A stretch of 64,000 bases of DNA from assembly GCA_902792435.1 (NCBI GenBank), contig CADAZN010000005.1, forward strand, positions 865 through 64,864, given 5' to 3'. The DNA is from an uncultured Bacteroidales bacterium (GTDB lineage: Bacteria; Bacteroidota; Bacteroidia; Bacteroidales; Muribaculaceae). Positions 39,435 through 48,637 of the stretch are shown piece after piece (position 1 is the stretch's first letter; each line of letters begins with the position of its first letter). Made by a program: the position numbers and the translations under genes. The notes beneath the pieces were generated by a model. It worked only from the letters and a program-made list of their open reading frames with translations, was not told the DNA's origin and did not search any database.

Positions 39435-40811
39435 ATGAATAGCTCAAAGACTTTGCTGGTAGTTCTCATTGCCACCTTGATCCCGGCACTTAGTTTTGCC
39501 TACGATTTCAAGGAGGGCGGTTTGTGCTACAACATAAATAAAGATGGAAAAACTGTCACTATGACCTATGAAAATCTAATCATGTTTGCATTTGATGCTC
39601 CTGCTCCAACCGAAAAAGGCTATAAAGGCAATATCATAATCCCCGAGACAATAAAGCATAATGGCAAAACCTACAAAGTTACTGCCGTTGATAGGGGAAC
39701 ATTTAGTTGTAACACTGATTTGATTAGTGTGGTCATGCCTAAATCGGTGAAAAACATTGGAAAAGAGACCTTTATGTATTGCCCTAGACTCAAAGAAGTC
39801 ATACTCCCACCCAGTATAACCGAGATTAGTGATTACATGTTTGCCGAAAGCGGATTACAAAACATCAACATCCCCGAGAATGTAAAGGCCATTGGCAACT
39901 ATGCATTCGCAAGCAGCTCATTGAAATCGATAACCATTCCCAGTTCGGTAAAGACGATTGGACGGTCGGCTTTCAGTGGTTGCAGATGGATGAATGAGGC
40001 AACCATGAGCAATAATGTGGAATCGATTGGCGAAGCGGCTTTCAGCATATGCCCTAGCTTGAAAACAATCCATCTGTCATCAAAGCTTAAGGAGATAGGC
40101 TCTAAAGCATTCTATGAATGCTCTGGCCTAGAAGAGATCACTATTCCAGCCTCGGTAGTAAGTATTGGTGATGGTGCTTTTAGTAATTGCCATGGACTAA
40201 GATCAATTAAAGTGCAGGAAGGCAACAGCAAGTATGACTCGCGAGACAACTGCAATGCCATTATCGAAACTGCCACCAACACTCTGATTGCAGGCTGCGA
40301 TGCTACGGTGATACCATACTCAGTCACAGCGATTGAGGATGAGGCTTTCGTTGGGTGCAATGGCTTTAAGAGTATTGAAATTCCAACGTCGGTGAAAACA
40401 ATAGGTAGTCAGGCATTCTTCTACTGCAAGAATATCAAAGAACTCAATATCCCTAACTCTGTAATAAGTATTGAAGAACGCGCCTTCTGCGGATGCGACA
40501 GCTTGGAAACTGTAGTGATTGCCAACTCCGTTAAGAGCATTGGATATGGTGTGTTCCTACACGACGACCACATCAAAACGGTCACCATTGGCAGCGGTGT
40601 AACCTCAATTGGTGGATGGGCGTTTAAAGGACTGGATTCAGTGAAGTCCATAACTAGCAAGATTGAAAATCCAAGCAGTGTGAAAATGGGCGAAAATGTT
40701 TTCGATGAGATCGACAAGAAAGCTTGCACTCTCTACGTTCCTCGTGGCACTGCGGCCAGCTATAAAGAAACGCCACAATGGAAGGACTTCAAGAATATTG
40801 TTGAACAATAA
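39435..40811 (+). CDS. Secreted BspA-like leucine-rich-repeat protein, 458 aa
   Basis: Signal peptide (1-22, ending LSFA), a short beta prelude (GLCYNINKDGKTVTMTYEN), then about fifteen LRR_5/BspA repeats of the form SIGxxAFxxCxxLKxITIPxSV. It closes with the capping motif LYVPRGTAASYK and WKDFKNIVEQ. No dockerin or sorting tail, so the surface anchor is unclear. Paralogue of the next gene; they probably share one transcript. Confidence 0.85.
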   Translation: MNSSKTLLVVLIATLIPALSFAYDFKEGGLCYNINKDGKTVTMTYENLIMFAFDAPAPTEKGYKGNIIIPETIKHNGKTYKVTAVDRGTFSCNTDLISVVMPKSVKNIGKETFMYCPRLKEVILPPSITEISDYMFAESGLQNINIPENVKAIGNYAFASSSLKSITIPSSVKTIGRSAFSGCRWMNEATMSNNVESIGEAAFSICPSLKTIHLSSKLKEIGSKAFYECSGLEEITIPASVVSIGDGAFSNCHGLRSIKVQEGNSKYDSRDNCNAIIETATNTLIAGCDATVIPYSVTAIEDEAFVGCNGFKSIEIPTSVKTIGSQAFFYCKNIKELNIPNSVISIEERAFCGCDSLETVVIANSVKSIGYGVFLHDDHIKTVTIGSGVTSIGGWAFKGLDSVKSITSKIENPSSVKMGENVFDEIDKKACTLYVPRGTAASYKETPQWKDFKNIVEQ

Positions 40812-40842
40812 AAGTTATGGAAACCTAAAACTGACAACTTGT

Positions 40843-41853
40843 ATGAAACGTTTATTAAGATTTCTTATTATTATACTGCTTCCACAAGTAGCAACAGCCC
40901 ACCAGTTTGAAGTTGATGGCATCTATTATAACTTTATTGATGAAAATAGTTTGGAAGTGACATTTTACTCCGAGGCGCACACTATGGGGGATTACAAGGA
41001 ATTGCAACTATACTCTGGAAAAGTAGTTATCCCTCCAACCGTGACATATGAAGGAAAGACCTACAAAGTCACAGCTATTGGCTATAAAGCATTTGCATCA
41101 TGCTTGATTACGTCGGTAACTATTCCTTCCACAGTCACAAGCATTGGAAAAAACGCTTTTTGTCAATGTTACAAGTTAAAGAAGATTGTCATTCCAAGCT
41201 CTGTCACCAGTATTGAACCAGCATTCTCCTGGTGTAAGGATCTCACCTCAATCAAGGTTGAGAAAGGCAATCCCGTTTACGACTCGCGCGATAATTGCAA
41301 TGCCATCATTGAGACGGCCAGCAACTCACTAATTGCCGGATGCTGCAAGACCAAGATTCCTAACACAGTAACCAGCATTGGCAATTCAGCATTCAGTCAT
41401 TGCCATAATCTCTCTTTCATTACCATACCTAATTCGGTGACAGAGATTGGAGATAACGCCTTCGATTTTTGTGAAGACTTGCGCACCGTGAATATGTCAA
41501 ACTCAGTAACTAGTATTGGAGCAGGAGCATTTGAAAATTGTATAAATCTTAAGAAGTTAACTCTCCCTTCGTCACTCAAGACTATTAAAGCTGTAGCTTT
41601 TAGTTACTGCTATGAAATGGAAAAGGTGACAATTCCCAAGTCTGTAACTTTCATTGGCAAAGCGGCTTTTTCTCCCTCAGGATTGAAATATATTGAATGT
41701 GTTGACGATAACCCAGAGAGCATTGAAGTTGCAAAAGACGCATTCCAATGGCAAGTCAAAGCCAACAGCAAATTAATTGTTCCGGTCAATGCTGTAGAAA
41801 AATATAAGTCGTCGAACCAATGGAAAGACTTCAAAAACATAATCGAGCAATAA
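40843..41853 (+). CDS. Secreted BspA-like leucine-rich-repeat protein, 336 aa
   Basis: Start at 40843 gives a signal peptide (MKRLLRFLIIILLPQVATAH); the longer frame runs back through the end of the preceding gene. It has the same architecture as its upstream neighbour with fewer repeats and the same cap (WKDFKNIIEQ). The shared block YDSRDNCNAIIETA in both genes points to tandem duplication. It lies 31 bases after the first copy. Confidence 0.85.
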   Translation: MKRLLRFLIIILLPQVATAHQFEVDGIYYNFIDENSLEVTFYSEAHTMGDYKELQLYSGKVVIPPTVTYEGKTYKVTAIGYKAFASCLITSVTIPSTVTSIGKNAFCQCYKLKKIVIPSSVTSIEPAFSWCKDLTSIKVEKGNPVYDSRDNCNAIIETASNSLIAGCCKTKIPNTVTSIGNSAFSHCHNLSFITIPNSVTEIGDNAFDFCEDLRTVNMSNSVTSIGAGAFENCINLKKLTLPSSLKTIKAVAFSYCYEMEKVTIPKSVTFIGKAAFSPSGLKYIECVDDNPESIEVAKDAFQWQVKANSKLIVPVNAVEKYKSSNQWKDFKNIIEQ

Positions 41854-41888
41854 CTATTTGTTTCTCTAACACTTAAAACTTTAAAAAC

Positions 41889-42887
41889 TTGCCATACTTT
41901 TCAGTCATAATTCCAGTATATAATCGACCTGCCGAGGTTGAAGACCTGCTGCGCAGCCTTGCCGAGCAAACGTGCCAAGACTTTGAGGTCTACCTCGTTG
42001 AGGATGGTTCTACCGTGCGTTGCGATGAGGTGGCATCGCGATATAACGACCGTCTCGACCTCCACTACCACTACAAGGACAACGAGGGTCGAAGCATCGC
42101 ACGCAACTACGGCATTGAACGTGCCTGCGGTGACTATTTCATCTTTTTCGACAGCGACTGCGTTATACCACCTCAATACTTCGAGACCTTGAAGGCCGAA
42201 CTCGAGAAGGAATATGTAGATTGCTTCGGTGGACCCGATGCTGCAAGCGATGATTTCACCGATGTGCAGAAGGCCATAAACTTCTCGATGACTTCGTTTC
42301 TCACAACAGGCGGCATTAGAGGTGGTAAAGTGCAGCTCGAGAAATTCGTACCTCGCTCGTTTAACATGGGTTACTCCAGGAAAGTGTGGGAAAAGGTGGG
42401 TGGCTTCCGCGAGATGTTCAGCGAGGACATCGACATGAGCACACGAGTGCGTCAGGCAGGATTTACCATTCGACTCATCCGCGATGCTTATGTCTATCAC
42501 AAGCGACGCGTCGACTTGAAAAAGTTTGCACGCCAAACCTATGTCTTTGGCATGTCGCGCATCACGCTTAAACTACTCTATCCCGACTCGCTCAAGCTTG
42601 TGCACTGCTTACCAGCGGTGTTTGTGCTTGGATGCCTAGCGTTGATTCTGCTTGCCATCTTCTGGCGCTGGTGGGCAATTCTGCCTTTGGTTCTCTATGT
42701 GTTGATGCTTTGGGTTAGCGCTCTTCTCAAGACCAAGAGCCTCAAGATTGCCAGCATAGCCGTCGTTTCCAGCTTCATCCAACTGGGAGCCTACGGCTTT
42801 GGATTCATCAAGGCTTTCGTGTGGAAGATACTACTTGGCCACGGCCGCGATATCAACGAGGAAATAGCAATGCGTAAAGGAAAATGA
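41889..42887 (+). CDS. Family 2 glycosyltransferase, membrane-associated, 332 aa
   Basis: GT-A fold: VIIPVYNRPAEVEDLLRSL at the N-terminus, FFDSDCVIP with the metal-binding DxD, and ED in FSEDIDMSTRVRQAG as catalytic base region. Two or three hydrophobic segments (about 235-310) anchor it to the inner membrane. It uses a TTG start at 41889: an in-frame TAA sits at 41874 and no ATG lies between. The acceptor is unknown; an exopolysaccharide or lipid glycan role is likely. Confidence 0.87.
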   Translation: MPYFSVIIPVYNRPAEVEDLLRSLAEQTCQDFEVYLVEDGSTVRCDEVASRYNDRLDLHYHYKDNEGRSIARNYGIERACGDYFIFFDSDCVIPPQYFETLKAELEKEYVDCFGGPDAASDDFTDVQKAINFSMTSFLTTGGIRGGKVQLEKFVPRSFNMGYSRKVWEKVGGFREMFSEDIDMSTRVRQAGFTIRLIRDAYVYHKRRVDLKKFARQTYVFGMSRITLKLLYPDSLKLVHCLPAVFVLGCLALILLAIFWRWWAILPLVLYVLMLWVSALLKTKSLKIASIAVVSSFIQLGAYGFGFIKAFVWKILLGHGRDINEEIAMRKGK

Positions 42888-42934
42888 TGTGCGTTGCACA
42901 GATTAGAAATTAAGAATAATTATTTTAGTTGTTT

Positions 42935-43654
42935 ATGGAAAAAGATATTGAGCAGCAGGACATCAAGTCACGAGCGCTGAAACTTAACACCTCGCTCGAT
43001 GACCGGCCAAGAGAGAAAGCCATGAAATATGGCTTCTCCGACTTGTCGCCGGCCGAGCTGTTTGCTATCATCATTGGTAGCGGCAGCCCAGGCGAGAACG
43101 TCGTGGACCTGTGCCAACGTCTGCTCAATGACCATGACAACAAAATATATAAGATCGCAAGGCTCGATTACAATGACCTTGCACGCATGTATCGCGGAGT
43201 TGGCGAAGTGAAGGCCTTACAGATTCTTGCCGCCATCGAGATTGCACGACGGTTCCAGGGCGAAGAGTTTGACGACGGCTTTCAAATTACCGATGCCAAT
43301 GCTGCTTACCGATATCTGCGCACCTTCATGCTTGATAAGAACCACGAGGAAATGTGGATGCTTATCCTTGACAGGGCAAAGCACGTGAAAGCTAAGGTTA
43401 TGGTTAGTTCTGGCGGAACAGCAGCCACTGTTGGCGATGAGAAGATAATTCTGCGACAAGCAATAGTGGGGCTCGCTAGCAGCATTATACTAGCCCACAA
43501 CCACCCAAGCAACAACCCACGGCCAAGCATCCAGGACGACACCCTCACACAACGAGTTAAACGCGCCTGCGACGCCGTAGGTATCCCTCTCGACGACCAC
43601 ATCATCGTCTGTCGCGGCGACTACTACAGTTACCAGGCACAAGGAAAACTCTGA
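42935..43654 (+). CDS. radC: RadC-family JAB/MPN domain protein, 239 aa
   Basis: N-terminal helix-hairpin-helix-like region (RYRGVGEVKALQILAA type, here MYRGVGEVKALQILAA) and a JAMM metal site (HNHPSNNPRPSIQDD) at about 188-202. The name radC is historical; a role in DNA repair is unproven. The ATG at 42935 was preferred over a TTG six bases upstream. Full length. Confidence 0.9.
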   Translation: MEKDIEQQDIKSRALKLNTSLDDRPREKAMKYGFSDLSPAELFAIIIGSGSPGENVVDLCQRLLNDHDNKIYKIARLDYNDLARMYRGVGEVKALQILAAIEIARRFQGEEFDDGFQITDANAAYRYLRTFMLDKNHEEMWMLILDRAKHVKAKVMVSSGGTAATVGDEKIILRQAIVGLASSIILAHNHPSNNPRPSIQDDTLTQRVKRACDAVGIPLDDHIIVCRGDYYSYQAQGKL

Positions 43655-43679
43655 ATGAAACTTCAACACACAAAACGAT

Positions 43680-45341
43680 ATGAAAACTTTAAAGAATAAT
43701 CTCTTATTGATTGCCGCAGTGTTTGCTCTAACCACAAGTGCCAACGTGCCAGTGGGATACTATAACAGCATCAACGGCAAGCGTGGCCAAGACCTGAAAA
43801 ACGCAGCGCATCAGTTACTCAAGAACCACACCGTGATGACTTACAGTAGTCTTTGGTATCACTTCCAAAGTACCGACTGCCACTTCGAAAACCCTAACCA
43901 GGTGTGGGACATGTACAGCAACATCACTCGCTATTACCGTGGGGCGAGCGCAGTGAGCGGCATGAACCGCGAGCACTCCTTCCCTAAGAGCTGGTGGGGA
44001 GGAACACAAGTTGATGCCTACACCGACCTCAATCACCTCTACCCTAGCGATGCTGAAGCCAACCTGGCAAAAAACAACTACCCACTGGGAGAAGTGTCGA
44101 CCGCCAGTTTCAACAACGGCTGCACCAAAGTGGGCACTCCAATGGCGGGACAAGGTGGCGGCTGTTCCACCGTGTTTGAGCCCGACGACGAGTATAAAGG
44201 CGACTTCGCCCGCACCTATTTCTATATGGCAACCTGCTATCAAGACTACACATGGAAATACACCTATATGGTGACCAACTCCTCGTGGCAGACATTGAAT
44301 CAGTGGTCTATCAATCTCTTGCTCAAGTGGGCACGTGAAGACCCTGTGAGCGACAAGGAGGTAGCACGCAACGAAGCAGTTTATAAAATCCAAAACAACC
44401 GCAACCCATTTATCGACAATCCACTGCTCGCAGAGTACATCTGGGGAAGCCACTATGGCGAAGCATTCTATGTGGACCAAAGCGGAGAAGAGCCTCAAGG
44501 CGATCCAACACTTATTACTCCCAACCTGGAAACAGCAATCGAAATGGGAGAAGTGGCTATTGGCAAGAGCTTGAGCGTAACGGTATATGTAAAAGGACAA
44601 TACCTGAAAGAAGACCTCTCGGTTTTGCTCTTCCGTGACGACGCCAGAATGTTCAGCATACCAGTTAACACAATTCCACGCAGTGTTGCCAACAGCGAAC
44701 AGGGCTATCCACTTGTTATTACCTACAGACCTACCTCTCTTGGCAGCCACAAGTGCCGACTGCTCATCTATGACGGCGGCCTAACTGGCAGCTACGGTGC
44801 CGACATTTCGGCCGAGTGCCTAGAGGTGCCTTCCCTAAGCACCCTCAACGCCCTGCCCGCTACCGACATCGAAGGCCAGAACTATGTAGCACACTGGGAT
44901 CCAGCACCTGAGACCGTTGATTACTACATCCTGAACCGTATCGTCTATGACGACCACAACAACATTGTCTCGAGCGAACAGTTCACAACCGAAGAGACCG
45001 TTTACTTCTTCGACGACCTCATGCCAGGCCAGACTCACACCTACACCGTTCAGAGTTTCCGACTTGGTTACACTTCTACCCCATCAAACGTGATCACCGT
45101 TGCCTACTCGGCAATCAATGGCATTGAGGCCGACAAACCCATCGCATTCATCCCCACCTATGGTGGCGTACTCATCAAGTGCAGCGAGCCACACCACGAC
45201 GTTGACATCTTCAATGCTAGTGGACAGCATGTTAAGCACATCGATGTTGTGAACAATGATGACTTCATCTTCCTGCCACAAGGCATCTATATCATGCGGT
45301 CGTCCTCGGCACGCAAGCCACAGAAGCTGGTGATAAGGTAA
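43680..45341 (+). CDS. Secreted endonuclease I family protein, 553 aa
   Basis: Signal peptide (about 1-21), then an EndA/endonuclease I domain (about 25-270) with the beta-beta-alpha-metal motif NREHSFPKSWWGG, where the histidine is the expected general base. A beta-sandwich and a fibronectin-III-like segment (about 395-475) follow. A C-terminal tail (GIYIMRSSSARKPQKLVIR) resembles type IX sorting signals. Probably degrades extracellular DNA. It lies 25 bases after radC, and a shared bidirectional terminator follows. Confidence 0.87.
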   Translation: MKTLKNNLLLIAAVFALTTSANVPVGYYNSINGKRGQDLKNAAHQLLKNHTVMTYSSLWYHFQSTDCHFENPNQVWDMYSNITRYYRGASAVSGMNREHSFPKSWWGGTQVDAYTDLNHLYPSDAEANLAKNNYPLGEVSTASFNNGCTKVGTPMAGQGGGCSTVFEPDDEYKGDFARTYFYMATCYQDYTWKYTYMVTNSSWQTLNQWSINLLLKWAREDPVSDKEVARNEAVYKIQNNRNPFIDNPLLAEYIWGSHYGEAFYVDQSGEEPQGDPTLITPNLETAIEMGEVAIGKSLSVTVYVKGQYLKEDLSVLLFRDDARMFSIPVNTIPRSVANSEQGYPLVITYRPTSLGSHKCRLLIYDGGLTGSYGADISAECLEVPSLSTLNALPATDIEGQNYVAHWDPAPETVDYYILNRIVYDDHNNIVSSEQFTTEETVYFFDDLMPGQTHTYTVQSFRLGYTSTPSNVITVAYSAINGIEADKPIAFIPTYGGVLIKCSEPHHDVDIFNASGQHVKHIDVVNNDDFIFLPQGIYIMRSSSARKPQKLVIR

Positions 45342-45386
45342 GAAATCAGAAAGAAGATAATAGAGGGATTCTCTAATGAACAAAAA

Positions 45387-45417
45387 AACTCCCCGTAGCT
45401 TGATGCTTCGGGGAGTT
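45387..45417. terminator. Bidirectional terminator between endonuclease I and efp
   Basis: A 13-bp stem (45387-45399 with 45405-45417). The minus strand has a seven-U run after it, so it is strongest for efp. Confidence 0.8.
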
Positions 45418-45438
45418 CATTATTGTTAAACGGGCGGC

Positions 45439-46002
45439 TTAACGCACGCGGCCTACGTAAGAACCGTCGCGAGTGTCGACCTCGATCTTCTCGCCAGTGT
45501 TGATGAACAGGGGCACCTTAACGGTGGCGCCAGTCTCAACGGTAGCGGGTTTAAGAGTGTTAGTAGCTGTATCGCCCTTGAGGCCTGGCTCGGTGTAAGT
45601 AATCTCGAGCACGGTCTTAACTGGCATCTCGGCGAAGAGTACGGTCTCGGTCGAAGCGTCGGTGACAACCTCTACAATGTCTCCTTCTTTCATGAAATCG
45701 GCGCCAGCGATAACCTCCTTGAGGATAGGAATCTGCTCATAGGTCTCCTGGTTCATGAAGATAGCGTCGGTACCATCCATATACAGGTACTGATAGGGGC
45801 GGCGCTCAACACGCACGTCCTCGAGCTTCTCACCAATGTTGAAGCGACGCTCCAGCACGCGGCCGTCTACCACGTCTTTGAGCTTGGTGCGCATGAAGGT
45901 GTTGCCCTTACCGGGTTTTACATGAAGAAATTCGATGCAGAAGTAAAGTCTGCCGTCCATACGGATACAAGTTCCGTTTTTGATGTCTTGAGCGTTAATC
46001 AT
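45439..46002 (-). CDS. efp: Elongation factor P, 187 aa
   Basis: Rescues ribosomes stalled at polyproline. Three OB-like domains. The loop that reaches the peptidyl-transferase centre reads KPGKGNTF, with K32 at the position modified in other EF-Ps. Full length; ends GSYVGRVR. Divergent from rpmH. Confidence 0.96.
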   Translation of the reverse strand: MINAQDIKNGTCIRMDGRLYFCIEFLHVKPGKGNTFMRTKLKDVVDGRVLERRFNIGEKLEDVRVERRPYQYLYMDGTDAIFMNQETYEQIPILKEVIAGADFMKEGDIVEVVTDASTETVLFAEMPVKTVLEITYTEPGLKGDTATNTLKPATVETGATVKVPLFINTGEKIEVDTRDGSYVGRVR

Positions 46003-46061
46003 AATTTTGGTTTTCGTTCTATAATTGATGAATTTTATTCTTTATAAGTCGTTATCAGGTG

Positions 46062-46093
46062 CAAAATTAGGTCAAATTGAGAAAAAATGCAAA
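46062..46093 (-). promoter_or_regulatory. Promoter of efp
   Basis: Minus-strand TAATTTTG (46062-46069) with TTTG (46090-46093) 20 bases upstream. Confidence 0.75.
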
Positions 46094-46120
46094 AAGTTTA
46101 GACATAATTTCGCAACTTTC

Positions 46121-46151
46121 TTGGTTATTTGCTAAAAAAGCACTAATTTTG
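46121..46151 (+). promoter_or_regulatory. Promoter of rpmH
   Basis: TTG (46121-46123) and TAATTTTG (46144-46151), spacing 20, 38 bases before the ATG. Confidence 0.7.
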
Positions 46152-46189
46152 CAGTCCGAAATCGAAAATTAAATAAAAAGTTAGATAAA

Positions 46190-46342
46190 ATGAAACGTAC
46201 ATTCCAACCATCAAACCGCAAGAAAGCTAACAAGCATGGTTTCCGTCACCGCATGCGCACAGCCGATGGACGCAAGGTCCTCGCTCGCCGTCGCGCTAAG
46301 GGTCGTTACAGCCTCACTGTTAGCGACACTGTTTACAAATAA
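46190..46342 (+). CDS. rpmH: Ribosomal protein L34, 50 aa
   Basis: A 50-residue, highly basic protein starting [20 protein letters not shown], containing the universal L34 core with [19 protein letters not shown] and a short Bacteroidetes-type C-terminal extension. Part of the 50S subunit. It does not sit in the usual dnaA-rnpA context here. Followed by hairpins at 46396-46423 and 46461-46483. Confidence 0.97.
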   Translation: MKRTFQPSNRKKANKHGFRHRMRTADGRKVLARRRAKGRYSLTVSDTVYK

Positions 46343-46395
46343 AAAGCCGTAAACAGCATGGTGCCGTCGAGAGACAGCACCTTAAGCAACCCACA

Positions 46396-46423
46396 GCCGT
46401 TGTAATCACACGATTACGACGGC
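46396..46423 (+). terminator. Strong hairpin downstream of rpmH
   Basis: GCCGTTGTAATC (46396-46407) and GATTACGACGGC (46412-46423) form a 12-bp stem with a four-base loop. The U-tract is poor (ATTTGTTG). Confidence 0.6.
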
Positions 46424-46460
46424 ATTTGTTGTATTGTTCCGACACGGCAGAATAATATGG

Positions 46461-46483
46461 GGCTTGTGTGAGACAAGCCTTTT
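46461..46483 (+). terminator. Second hairpin with U-run downstream of rpmH
   Basis: GGCTTGT (46461-46467) and ACAAGCC (46473-46479) followed by TTTT. Confidence 0.6.
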
Positions 46484-46568
46484 AGCAAAATAAATACTAA
46501 CAACACGAGGTCCGTTTTGGTCCATAATTGCTGTTGTGGACAAATAATCAACAAATAGCCGTTGATGC

Positions 46569-46599
46569 TTGTTTGTTGAATTGTTTTTCATTATATTTG
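46569..46599 (+). promoter_or_regulatory. Promoter of the first HTH-like regulator gene
   Basis: TTG (46569-46571) and TATATTTG (46592-46599), spacing 20. The ATG at 46604 is only five bases past the -7 element, so the mRNA is probably leaderless. Confidence 0.65.
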
Positions 46600-46603
46600 C
46601 ATC

Positions 46604-47185
46604 ATGAAAAAAGAGGCAATAGATATCATCAATGCTAAAACTCTTCTCAAGCGAAAGTTGGAAGAGGTGTATAATCGTGAGATTTCAACACCTCGCGACT
46701 TCCTGTGGCTAAGTAGTCAGCTCGAAGCGATGGGCATGAAATTGTCGCCCACCACTCTAAAGCGATTTTGGGGATATATTCCTGAAAGTGCCACACCGCG
46801 CAAAGCTACACTTGACGCACTCTCGCAACTGCTGGGCTACTCATGCTTCTCACATTTCGTGGCCTCGGCAGGCAGCGATGAGGAAGAGTCAAGCGCTCCC
46901 GTCCTTGGCTCATCAATTCACCCCAATGCCGAAATGAATGTGAACGACCGCATCATGCTCACTTGGCAGCCAGGTCGCCAGTGCCTAATAAGGTATTTGG
47001 GCGAAGGTCAGTTTGTGGTTGAGAGTTCAAAGAACACCCGGCTGATGCCAGGCAACACCTTCAACTGCGAGATGATCATTGAGGGTGAGCCTTTATATCT
47101 TGACAACCTCGTGCAGTCGGGCCGCAAGCCATCGGGCTATGTGTGCGGCAAGCGCAACGGCGTTCACTACAGCATTCTTCAATAA
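46604..47185 (+). CDS. HTH-like putative regulator of a kinase module (copy 1), 193 aa
   Basis: Not a family I can name. The N-terminal half (about 10-85) is helical with LSPTTLKRFWGYIPESATPR followed by LDALSQLLGYSCFSHF, the look of a helix-turn-helix. The C-terminal half (about 110-193) is a small beta domain: VNDRIMLTWQPGRQCLIRYL, then LYLDNLVQ and GYVCGKRNGVHYSIL. The 60846-61424 gene is a clear paralogue with the same two halves (VSTLKRLWGYSKYLSSPS, and VAYVCGKQGGVRFQL). Both sit directly before a Ser/Thr kinase gene (27 bases here), so DNA-binding partner or kinase target are both reasonable guesses. Confidence 0.65.
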   Translation: MKKEAIDIINAKTLLKRKLEEVYNREISTPRDFLWLSSQLEAMGMKLSPTTLKRFWGYIPESATPRKATLDALSQLLGYSCFSHFVASAGSDEEESSAPVLGSSIHPNAEMNVNDRIMLTWQPGRQCLIRYLGEGQFVVESSKNTRLMPGNTFNCEMIIEGEPLYLDNLVQSGRKPSGYVCGKRNGVHYSILQ

Positions 47186-47211
47186 CCAATTTTACTACCC
47201 CACCACTCCCT

Positions 47212-48564
47212 ATGGACACCTCGTCGGTATCAGGATATCTTGAAGACGGCTTCGAAGGCGTTAGTCTCGAGTTCTCACAATTCGAGCAACTGCCCTCACG
47301 CGGCTTCAACCTTCTCACCCGTGCCAAGCGATACGGACGGTGGTATCTTCTTAAATCCCTTAACGATGAGAATAAAGACAAACTTGTGTATCAGGAGATG
47401 CTACACAAGGAGTTTGACATATTGATGCGGCTCCAGCATCCCGGGGTGGTGCAGGCCATAGGGATGGAAGTGGTGGAACCATTGGGGCAATGCATTGTCA
47501 TGGAATGGATTGAAGGGGTGACACTCAAGAAGTGGCTCGAGGGAAGCACCACCCTCGACGAGAGGCTGCATGTGGCAAGGCAACTGCTCGACGCCACAGC
47601 CCACATTCATGCACATGGCATAGCACATCGCGACTTGAAGCCAAGCAACATCATGGTGACGACCAATGGCAAGAATGCTAAAATCATCGACTTTGGACTT
47701 GCCGACACCGATGTGCACGCCATCCTCAAGCAGCCAGCCGGCACCGAGCAATATATGGCGCCAGAGCAGGCTTCAACCAACCTCCCCGACGTGCGCAACG
47801 ACATTTACAGCCTTGGGGTTGTGTTGCGCCAAATGGACTTGGGCAGGTCTTTCAAGCCTGTGATAACACGTTGCCTTCTTCCCATCAACGAGCGTTATCA
47901 GAGTGTGGAAGAGTTGAAAGCCGACTTGCATCGACGCGAATCCAGGCGGCGCATCATAGGCCGAGGGGCTGTGGCAGTGGCAATAGCGGCTTTACTTGTT
48001 GCCACCACGACCTTTGTCGCCAAGTTCAACCAAGATGAGAAAGCAACTCCAGCCACATTGGTGCTAGAGGATAACCAAGCGCGTGGGCAGGTCGACTCAC
48101 TGCGCAACGCTTTAGGCAGCACCTCAATCCAGATGGAGCAGAGTCAGCTCAAGCAGGACAGTCTGCGCAGCCACCTAACTGGGCTTAACGACACTATCTC
48201 ATCACTCAATGCCTCCAACAACCAGCTGCGCAATGCCCAGATGCAGATTGAGGAACGTGAGCGCAAAGTTGATGCAGCCATCAGCCAAGGGCTTAAGATT
48301 ATTGACACCGCCAATGCGGCCACTCACATCAAAGAGCACGTCGACACGCTGACCAATGCCGAGTACCTGTGGATGGACTGGCATTTCCAGACCAAATGCG
48401 GCGAGAACAAGATTCCCGAGTATATGAACTCCATTCGCAGCAGTTTCTCCAGCAAAGAACTTGCCGAGATAGAATACTCACTGAAAGAACACTGCAACAA
48501 CTACGAGAACCAAATGATTGCCAAGCTCCACAAAGTCAAAGGCTTCTATCTTGTAGTGGACTGA
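47212..48564 (+). CDS. Hanks-type Ser/Thr protein kinase with one membrane span (copy 1), 450 aa
   Basis: Start at 47212 (MDTSSVSGYLEDGFEG), aligned with the second kinase. The kinase domain (about 20-245) has lysine K48 (YLLKSL), HRDLKPSN with catalytic D141, DFG at 160-162, the APE motif at 183-185 and GTEQYMAPEQ as in active enzymes; the glycine-rich loop is not obvious. A transmembrane segment at about 251-270 follows a basic stretch (RRESRRR). The outer part (about 275-450) is a predicted coiled coil with repeated Q/L/S heptads, then a helical end. The role is unknown; the paired regulator upstream suggests signal transduction to transcription. Confidence 0.85.
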   Translation: MDTSSVSGYLEDGFEGVSLEFSQFEQLPSRGFNLLTRAKRYGRWYLLKSLNDENKDKLVYQEMLHKEFDILMRLQHPGVVQAIGMEVVEPLGQCIVMEWIEGVTLKKWLEGSTTLDERLHVARQLLDATAHIHAHGIAHRDLKPSNIMVTTNGKNAKIIDFGLADTDVHAILKQPAGTEQYMAPEQASTNLPDVRNDIYSLGVVLRQMDLGRSFKPVITRCLLPINERYQSVEELKADLHRRESRRRIIGRGAVAVAIAALLVATTTFVAKFNQDEKATPATLVLEDNQARGQVDSLRNALGSTSIQMEQSQLKQDSLRSHLTGLNDTISSLNASNNQLRNAQMQIEERERKVDAAISQGLKIIDTANAATHIKEHVDTLTNAEYLWMDWHFQTKCGENKIPEYMNSIRSSFSSKELAEIEYSLKEHCNNYENQMIAKLHKVKGFYLVVD

Positions 48565-48637
48565 AATTTGGTGGAACGTGGAAGGATGAAAGAGTAAAGT
48601 GAGCTCTTCGTCCTTCATACTTATTGCTTCATACTTC

